A stretch of 45,315 nucleotides of DNA from Niveispirillum irakense DSM 11586. Lineage in GTDB: Bacteria; Pseudomonadota; Alphaproteobacteria; Azospirillales; Azospirillaceae. The position numbers and the translations under genes were made by a program. Shown here piece by piece: positions 40,182 through 45,315 of the stretch (its first letter is position 1; every line of letters begins with the position of its first letter). The stretch is from assembly GCF_000429645.1 (NCBI RefSeq), contig NZ_AUCG01000007.1, forward strand, positions 1 to 45,315, in the 5' to 3' direction. The notes beneath the pieces are model-generated. The model was not told where the DNA came from. It was given only the letters and a program-made list of their open reading frames with translations, and made no database searches.

Positions 40182-42088
40182 TACTCATTCACCTTCATCT
40201 CTTGGGTCACGGACAGCAGGGTGAAGGGCAGGGGCCGCGCCTCCTCAATCCGCCAGCAGGGGCGGGTCGGGTCCAGCGACCAGCCCAGCGTGGCGATGCG
40301 CTTGTCCCCGGTGAAGGGGGGCGGGGCTTCTGCCACCAGGGTGGGGATGGCCAGGGGGCCGGTGGTGCGCCGCAACGGCACCTCCACCAGCCCCCGCCCC
40401 AGGTCGGCGCGCAAAGCGGGCGTGTCCTTCAGCCGGAAGGTCACTGCCAGCGGACGGGCGCGCCGTCCCTGTCCCGTGGCCGCCAGCGGGTTTGGCGGCA
40501 TGGGTTCCACACTATGGGTGAAGGCCAGCCCGGCCTGCAGGTGCCGGACGGGCCGGTCCAGCCGGATGCGTCCGGCCATCACAGCCTGATCCTGCATCAG
40601 CAGCCCATCGGCCAGCACGCTGACCCGGCGACCGTCCAGATGGTCCAGCCCGGCCCAGCGCGGGGTGGGGCTGGCGGCATCGCCGGTCAGGCCGGCATCC
40701 ACCGCCAGCGCCTCATCCCACGCCTCTACCGACACGGTGCCGTCGCGGGCCACCATCCAGTACAGGATGGTGCCGACCATGGCGGCGGACAGGATGCGGC
40801 CTTGGGTGCGGATGCGGGTCCAGGCGCTGATCTGTTCGGCGCGGAACAGGGTCAGCGCGGCCAGGCTGCCATCGGCCTGCACCGCCAGCAAAAGCCGCCG
40901 TCGCCGGTCATATTCCAGTTCCCGCGTGCCGGGCAGCAGGTGGCGGGCGGTCAGCGACAGGTCGGTCGCCTGATAGGAGCGGTCCAGGTCCGTCCATAAA
41001 AACTCCCGGATGCTGCCATCACCGGCGGCGAACAGGGTGGCCCCATCCACTTCGCGCGGCGGGATCTGTGGTCCCGGATGGCTGCCGATGCGCGTCTGCC
41101 GGTCCAGCCGGATGGCGCTGGGCGTCAAGGGTTCCCCCGTCACCGCCCATTCCCCGCCGGTGGTGAAAACCTGCAGATGACGGCCGGAAAAGACGGTGCG
41201 GATCGGGTTCACCTCATCCGACAGGATGGCGAATTCAATCGCACTGTCATCTTCCCCTTCGCCCAGGTCGAAATTGAACAGATCGCCTGATTTGGACAGC
41301 CACAGCCGGTTGGGCAGGTCACGCGACCCGCCAATGACCAGCCGGTCCTGGTGAAAGCCGACACTGACCGGCCAGCCCTGCATGGGGGAAAAGGCCGCCT
41401 CGTCCCAATCCACCGTGGGGTCGAGATGGGGCAGCGTGTCGGCCAGATCCAGCTCGATCTCCACGGGCGAACGGACGGCGGCAATGCGGCCCGGCAGCCG
41501 GTGCAGCCGCAGGGCCATGCCTTCATGCGCGGGGCCGAAGACGGGGGCCGAGGCCCGCACCCGGATGCGCCCGCCCGGCCCTGATGGTGTCAGGGTGATG
41601 GCGGGATCGGCGAACCGGTGGAACGGGATGCGCGGACGCCCCGCCTCTTGCGCGAATTGCCAGGGCTGCAGGCGCCATTGGTCCTGCCCGCTGCGTGCCA
41701 GACGCTGCGGCGGCACATCGGGATGGCAGATCAGCAGCACATCGCCGCTCTGCGCCCAGTTGATGGCGGCAAGCTGGTCCAGGGTCCAGGGGGCGGGCAG
41801 GCGGGCTGCCACCCGGTCCTGGTCGAAGATGGTGATCTGCCGGTCGGTGAGGGCCAGCAGATGGGTCTGCTCGGTGCTGAAGGTGAAGGCGACCAGCCGG
41901 CCCGCCCCCGGCAGAGTGGCGATGAAGGCGGTGCCGGGCCGGCGGGTGATGCCGCCGGTCGGCTGCACCAGCACATTGGTCAGGTCCAGCGCGCCATTTT
42001 CAAAGGCGCGCAGGTCGCCCCGGCCCAGCAGGTCGCGGCTGACACAGCCGCCGGTGAAGCTGGTTTGGATTGTGCGGGTGCGGGTCAT
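40181..42088 (-). CDS. Phage tail tubular protein B-like (tail nozzle)
   Basis: A 635-residue structural protein. The N-terminus (RTIQTSFTGGCVSRDLLGRG, then LDLTNVLVQPTGGITRRPGT) is the classic start of T7 gp12-like nozzle proteins, which form the tail tip of short-tailed phages. The body is beta-rich with a propeller-like pattern (HLLALTDRQITIFDQDR; GWPVSVGFHQDRLVIGGSRD; LFNFDLGEGEDDSAIEFAIL). Length fits the family. It overlaps the tail tubular A gene by 4 bp (ATGA). Confidence 0.9.
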   Translation of the reverse strand: MTRTRTIQTSFTGGCVSRDLLGRGDLRAFENGALDLTNVLVQPTGGITRRPGTAFIATLPGAGRLVAFTFSTEQTHLLALTDRQITIFDQDRVAARLPAPWTLDQLAAINWAQSGDVLLICHPDVPPQRLARSGQDQWRLQPWQFAQEAGRPRIPFHRFADPAITLTPSGPGGRIRVRASAPVFGPAHEGMALRLHRLPGRIAAVRSPVEIELDLADTLPHLDPTVDWDEAAFSPMQGWPVSVGFHQDRLVIGGSRDLPNRLWLSKSGDLFNFDLGEGEDDSAIEFAILSDEVNPIRTVFSGRHLQVFTTGGEWAVTGEPLTPSAIRLDRQTRIGSHPGPQIPPREVDGATLFAAGDGSIREFLWTDLDRSYQATDLSLTARHLLPGTRELEYDRRRRLLLAVQADGSLAALTLFRAEQISAWTRIRTQGRILSAAMVGTILYWMVARDGTVSVEAWDEALAVDAGLTGDAASPTPRWAGLDHLDGRRVSVLADGLLMQDQAVMAGRIRLDRPVRHLQAGLAFTHSVEPMPPNPLAATGQGRRARPLAVTFRLKDTPALRADLGRGLVEVPLRRTTGPLAIPTLVAEAPPPFTGDKRIATLGWSLDPTRPCWRIEEARPLPFTLLSVTQEMKVNE

Positions 42089-42657
42089 GACAGGCGCGCC
42101 TCAATCAGGCTGAAATCTTCCAGGCCCGGCTGGCTGTCCTGACTGGTGTCGATCTGGCGGGCGCGGCGGAACTCAACCTCCGCCTGGCGCATCAGGCTGT
42201 CGGCCCGGCTGGTATTTTCCGTCATCGGCACGCAGAATTCCGCCGCCAGCCGCGTCACCAGCGCCTGGGTGAAAAAGGCGGGGAACCCGGCCTCGTCCAG
42301 GCGGGCGATATAGGTCAGCAGAACGGAAGGCGCATCGCAGAGCAGATGATGCCCCTGGATGCGGAAGGTCAGGCCGCGCCCCCGCCCCGCCGTGCCGGCG
42401 GAAAGCGCGCGCAGGAAATCATCCGGCAGGGCGAAACCATGGGCATGGTCGCCCGCCGGGGGGGCCGCCAGCCGCACCAGGGAGGCCTGCCTTGTGGCAA
42501 AGCTCCAGCCATGGGCGGCCAGCAGCGCATCGCGGCAGCCGGGATAAAGCCCGGCTGCCAGTTCAGCCTCCGCCGTGCCGTCCTGGAAACTGGCAAGCGG
42601 GGCCGCCCCGATCCGCATCAGGGCGCGGGCACACAGCCCGACGGCGGAAATGGTCAT
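42085..42657 (-). CDS. Phage tail tubular protein A-like
   Basis: A 190-residue protein of the T7 gp11 type, which forms the adaptor ring between portal and nozzle. The N-terminus AVGLCARALMRIGAAPLASF, the AELAAGLYPGCRDALLAAHG helix and WSFATRQASL are the standard family pattern, and FALPDDFLRAL and the late AEFCVPMTENTSRADSLMR agree. AAGGAC precedes the start. It is co-oriented and translationally coupled to the nozzle gene. Confidence 0.9.
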   Translation of the reverse strand: MTISAVGLCARALMRIGAAPLASFQDGTAEAELAAGLYPGCRDALLAAHGWSFATRQASLVRLAAPPAGDHAHGFALPDDFLRALSAGTAGRGRGLTFRIQGHHLLCDAPSVLLTYIARLDEAGFPAFFTQALVTRLAAEFCVPMTENTSRADSLMRQAEVEFRRARQIDTSQDSQPGLEDFSLIEARLS

Positions 42658-42706
42658 TGACTGTCCTTGTGGTCTTGGCGATGGCGAGGAAAAGGCGGGC
42701 CGTGCC

Positions 42707-42955
42707 TCAGGCGGTCAGGCCGCCGATCCCCACGTCACCGGCGGCATTGCTTGCCACCACCAGGATGCGGCTGGCCCGCGCCCCGCCGGTGCCGCTATTG
42801 GCCAGGATCATGTCGCCCACCCGCAGCAGGTGGCTGGCGGCGTTGAAATAGCCGGCATTGGCCGTGCTGGCGGCGGTATCGGCGGTGGTGTAGTGCCAGA
42901 GCGTGAAACCGTTGGCATAGGTCAGCACGCTCAGGTCTTTCGGCAGAAAGGCCAT
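42707..42955 (-). CDS. Small virion-like protein of the phage cassette
   Basis: An 82-residue protein, not recognised as a named family. Aromatic/Thr-rich beta sequence (LTYANGFTLWHYTTADTAAS) is followed by YFNAASHLLRVGDMILANSG and a Gly/Ala-rich end. The pattern LWHYTTADT...GYF...LRxGDxI recurs in small proteins encoded right after capsid genes of podovirus-like phages, suggesting a head decoration or assembly protein. AAGGAAC precedes the start. It lies 63 bp after the capsid gene. Confidence 0.75.
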   Translation of the reverse strand: MAFLPKDLSVLTYANGFTLWHYTTADTAASTANAGYFNAASHLLRVGDMILANSGTGGARASRILVVASNAAGDVGIGGLTA

Positions 42956-43018
42956 GGGCTTGGTTCCTTGAAACGGGATGGGATGTGAAGCTGATAAGGG
43001 GGAGGAATCTCCGACGCC

Positions 43019-43834
43019 TTATTCCTTACAGGGCAGGGTGACGATGCCGGCCTCGTCGATCAGGCAGGCACCCTGGGACATCATGTTGTTGACGAAATGG
43101 GCGGCGCGGTCGCCATGCCAGGTGATGTCGCTGGTCACGTCCGCGCCGCTGCCATGGCCGATGGCGGTCTTGTGGTACCAGTGGCACAGGCGGGTGCCGC
43201 CGGTCAGCGACAGGCCGGAATGGGGCATCCACAGCGTGCCCAGCCAGCGCTTGGCCTGGGTGCCGCGCCAGGGCAGGTCGGCATCGCCGATATAATCGGC
43301 ATTGGCGAATTCCTCGATGCCCAGCAACTGGCTCCATTGTTTCCAGCCGACAATGGCGAAGCGCTGGCCATCATCGGGCACATCGGCCGCACCCAGCATC
43401 TCAAACGCGGTCAGCACCTTGTCGCGGGTCAGCCCGTCGCTATCATTGCCGGCCAGATGGCTGTTGCGGTCCAGTTGCTGGATGATCAGCTCATCCGTCT
43501 TGCGGCCCAGCGCATAGGCGCCGGCATTGGCGATCACGCCGCGCTCGTCGATATTGGTCTTCAGCTCGTCCAGCTTGTCGATCCAGTCGCCGGCATAATA
43601 ATCGGCCAGCAGACATTCGACCGATTCATGTTCCAGATTCATCACCGGCACCTGCCCATGGCGGGATTTGGTGGCAGCGGTTCCCTTGCCCACCTTCTGG
43701 AAGGTGGTGCTGGCGCCCTGGATATTGTTCTTGCTGCGCACGGTGGCGCGCAGCTTCGATCCAAGCCGCTGATAGGCTTCATGGACCTCACGTTCAAACT
43801 GTTTGACGAAGGCTTTTTCGATGTCGGTGGACAT
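43019..43834 (-). CDS. Phage capsid-like protein
   Basis: A 271-residue protein. The N-terminal helix IEKAFVKQFEREVHEAYQRL, then VGKGTAATKSRHGQVPVMNL, the EHESVECLLADYYAGDWIDK segment and TNIDERGVIANAGAYALGRK follow the pattern of major capsid proteins of alphaproteobacterial podovirus-like phages (HK97-like fold expected). The C-terminal half (FAIVGWKQWSQLLGIEEFAN; HWYHKTAIGHGSG) agrees. It is shorter than many capsid proteins. AAGGAGC lies upstream of the ATG chosen. It is the first gene of the cassette; a palindrome lies 58 bp upstream. Confidence 0.82.
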   Translation of the reverse strand: MSTDIEKAFVKQFEREVHEAYQRLGSKLRATVRSKNNIQGASTTFQKVGKGTAATKSRHGQVPVMNLEHESVECLLADYYAGDWIDKLDELKTNIDERGVIANAGAYALGRKTDELIIQQLDRNSHLAGNDSDGLTRDKVLTAFEMLGAADVPDDGQRFAIVGWKQWSQLLGIEEFANADYIGDADLPWRGTQAKRWLGTLWMPHSGLSLTGGTRLCHWYHKTAIGHGSGADVTSDITWHGDRAAHFVNNMMSQGACLIDEAGIVTLPCKE

Positions 43835-44145
43835 GCGGCAGGGGCTCCTTGGCTCTGGGAGGGGCAAAGCGGCGCAAAGCATGCCGGGCCTACAGGATAA
43901 ATATCCTGTCAGGTTGTCCGGGTTGTTCCAGCCGGTTCAGCCGGAAGGCGATGGGAGTGGGGGGTTTTAGTGCAGAGGCGGCTTTGCCGCGATCACCGCG
44001 CTCGGGCATGGCTCGGGCGGTGTTAAGTGAGATTTAGGATATAAAACCTATATCGTCAAGTTCTTTTTCCGCCGTGAAAAATGCTTTCACAATCGGGGCT
44101 GGTCGCGGCACCCTGCGGCTACAGCTTTGGGGGGAAGAAAAACAT
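43835..44145. other. Intergenic region upstream of the phage cassette
   Basis: This 311-bp gap separates the divergent capsid and methyltransferase-fold genes. It is more AT-rich than its surroundings near 43890-43910 and 44030-44095. Two inverted repeats are visible: ACAGGATA-AA-TATCCTGT (43892-43909) and GATATA-N5-TATATC (44038-44054). No att-like direct repeat, tRNA or truncated portal sequence was identified by eye. Confidence 0.55.
43892..43909. promoter_or_regulatory. Perfect inverted repeat, candidate operator of the phage cassette
   Basis: ACAGGATA and TATCCTGT are perfect 8-bp half-sites separated by AA, 58 bp upstream of the capsid start codon. The size and place fit a repressor or activator site, but no regulator gene lies in the cassette. 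Confidence 0.5.
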
Positions 44146-44889
44146 ATGGAAATCTATCAGCCCACCTGGTTCATCCCGACTTATCAGCCGGTCCAGCATG
44201 GTGACTGGCAGGTGCAGATCGGACCGATGGTGCTGTGCAAAGGCTATTGGAGCCCGGCGCGCCTGTGTCTGAACATGGCCGGCCTGCTGCGCCGGGAAGC
44301 TGATGGCACCTTGCGCACCTGGATGTCGATGACCCCGATGGAGATTGAAAGCCAGGAATTGGGCTGTCAGTTCGCCCGTGGCCATGTGCTGGTGATGGGC
44401 ATGGGGATGGGCTGGGCTGCGGCCAATTCTGCCTTACGACCGGAGGTGACGCGGGTGACGGTGGTGGAGCGCGACCCTTTGGTGCTGTCCATGATCGAGA
44501 CCCTGGATATTTTTGGCCAGTTGCCGGACGCGGCACGGGCCAAGATCCATATCGTGCAGGGCGATGCCCTGGCCTATGTGCCCGATCAGCCGGTTGATCT
44601 GCTGATGCCGGATATCTGGCTGCCGCTGGTCAGCGACGGGCGGGTGGAACAGGTGCGCCAGATGGCGGAGAATTGCCGCCCGAAACAGATATATTTCTGG
44701 GGTCAGGAGATGGAAATCGCCCGCCATGCCCGCGCCTGGGGCTTGGGCTGGGACGCCCCCGGCATCCAGGCCACGGTGGAAAGGTTCGGCCTGCCGCTCT
44801 TGATCCCGGAGGGTGTGGATTATCCGGCCAAGCTGGCGGCTGCTGCCAATCACTGGATGCAGGATCGCTGGCTGCCGGCGGCGGCCTGA
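44146..44889 (+). CDS. Methyltransferase-fold protein (spermidine synthase-like), substrate unknown
   Basis: A 247-residue predicted cytoplasmic protein. HVLVMGMGMGWAAANSALRP near 80-100 is a Rossmann SAM-binding loop (GxGxG with Met substitutions). VTRVTVVERDPLVLSMIETL is the acidic end of strand 2, and KIHIVQGDALAYVPDQPVDL is motif II/III, a pattern shared by spermidine synthases and class I methyltransferases. The aromatic N-terminus (MEIYQPTWFIPTYQPV) and WSPARLCLNMAGLLRREADG are not typical of known families. GGGGGAAG precedes the start; an upstream GTG start is less likely. It is divergent from the phage cassette, and its origin (host or cargo) is open. Confidence 0.7.
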   Translation: MEIYQPTWFIPTYQPVQHGDWQVQIGPMVLCKGYWSPARLCLNMAGLLRREADGTLRTWMSMTPMEIESQELGCQFARGHVLVMGMGMGWAAANSALRPEVTRVTVVERDPLVLSMIETLDIFGQLPDAARAKIHIVQGDALAYVPDQPVDLLMPDIWLPLVSDGRVEQVRQMAENCRPKQIYFWGQEMEIARHARAWGLGWDAPGIQATVERFGLPLLIPEGVDYPAKLAAAANHWMQDRWLPAAA

Positions 44890-44896
44890 TTCGGTC

Positions 44897-44967
44897 TTAT
44901 ACCAATCCGCCGGAGGCAGCGCCCGGCGCATGAGGGAGCGTAAAATCTCCCTGGATCGGTCACGATC
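44897..44967. repeat. Dispersed repeat fragment next to the IS110 gene
   Basis: TTATACCAATCCGCC (44897-44911) matches the end of repeat copy B (20661), and 44943-44967 is the inverse of 20903-20927. The two repeat types are joined here between the methyltransferase-fold gene and the transposase. Confidence 0.6.
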
Positions 44968-44985
44968 AAGATACCGTGTTTGCAG

Positions 44986-45315
<330 letters not shown>

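Noticed and set aside
34967-43834. Gene transfer agent of the Rhodobacter type
   Set aside because: Gene content is T7-like (tail tubular A/B, nozzle, T7-type fibre N-terminus) and lacks the RcGTA order and its long-tail genes.
34840-44150. Attachment-site direct repeats flanking the phage cassette
   Set aside because: No tRNA or convincing direct repeat was seen at either side by eye, and no integrase is present.

Overview
The window is high-GC, densely coded chromosomal DNA of an alphaproteobacterium. A tRNA-fMet directly after the 5S rRNA, an Irr-type Fur regulator, DUF1178, DUF4167, RibH2 and a TipF-like protein all fit this class. The overall flavour suggests Azospirillaceae (Azospirillum, Niveispirillum or Nitrospirillum), but that placement is inference, since no search could be run.

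Layout. 1-330: tail of an rrn operon (3' part of 5S rRNA, tRNA-fMet, strong terminator). 328-3.9 kb: a ketopantoate-reductase-like gene and an Mpo1-like gene divergent from a TetR regulator with a clear palindromic operator between them, then a methyltransferase and a DUF1178 gene. 4.1-6.9 kb: rpsO-pnp. 7.0-8.5 kb: a membrane protein/XRE pair and ribH2 behind an FMN riboswitch. 8.7-13.1 kb: a serine hydrolase and a four-gene cluster like E. coli yjfL-yjfJ-yjfM-yjfC (DUF350, PspA family, DUF1190, glutathionylspermidine-synthase fold). 13.1-13.35 kb: a dispersed repeat interrupted by a 105-bp MITE-like element with TA duplication. 13.4-20.5 kb: housekeeping genes (NDP-forming acyl-CoA synthetase/GNAT fusion, Sel1 lipoprotein, GST, DUF4870, ppa, prmC, DUF4167). 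20.6-21.0 kb: more dispersed repeats.

21.0-24.8 kb holds a full phage-shock locus. A divergent pspF faces an operon of a 66-aa membrane protein, pspA, pspB, pspC and two further small membrane proteins. Between them lie a textbook sigma-54 promoter, an IHF-consensus site and a candidate PspF site. TerB and a large orphan sensor kinase follow (24.8-27.9 kb), so this stretch is rich in envelope-stress genes. A second PspA-type protein lies about 11 kb away in the yjf-like cluster.

28-34.4 kb: irr, an internally duplicated acidic protein, a ribbon-helix-helix protein, a HAD hydrolase, and a DUF952-pyrD-degenerate EAL operon. 34.97-43.8 kb: a compact, one-directional podovirus-like cassette (capsid, small virion protein, tail tubular A and B, coiled-coil virion protein, tail fibre, large terminase, membrane protein, cell-wall hydrolase). 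It has no recognisable portal, integrase, polymerase or repressor, and the terminase carries a frameshift that removes its last catalytic region. The window ends with a methyltransferase-fold gene, a repeat end and the 3' part of an IS110-family transposase that runs off the edge.

Names rest on motif recognition in translations, not on database searches. Starts were chosen by ribosome-binding site and family length where possible.
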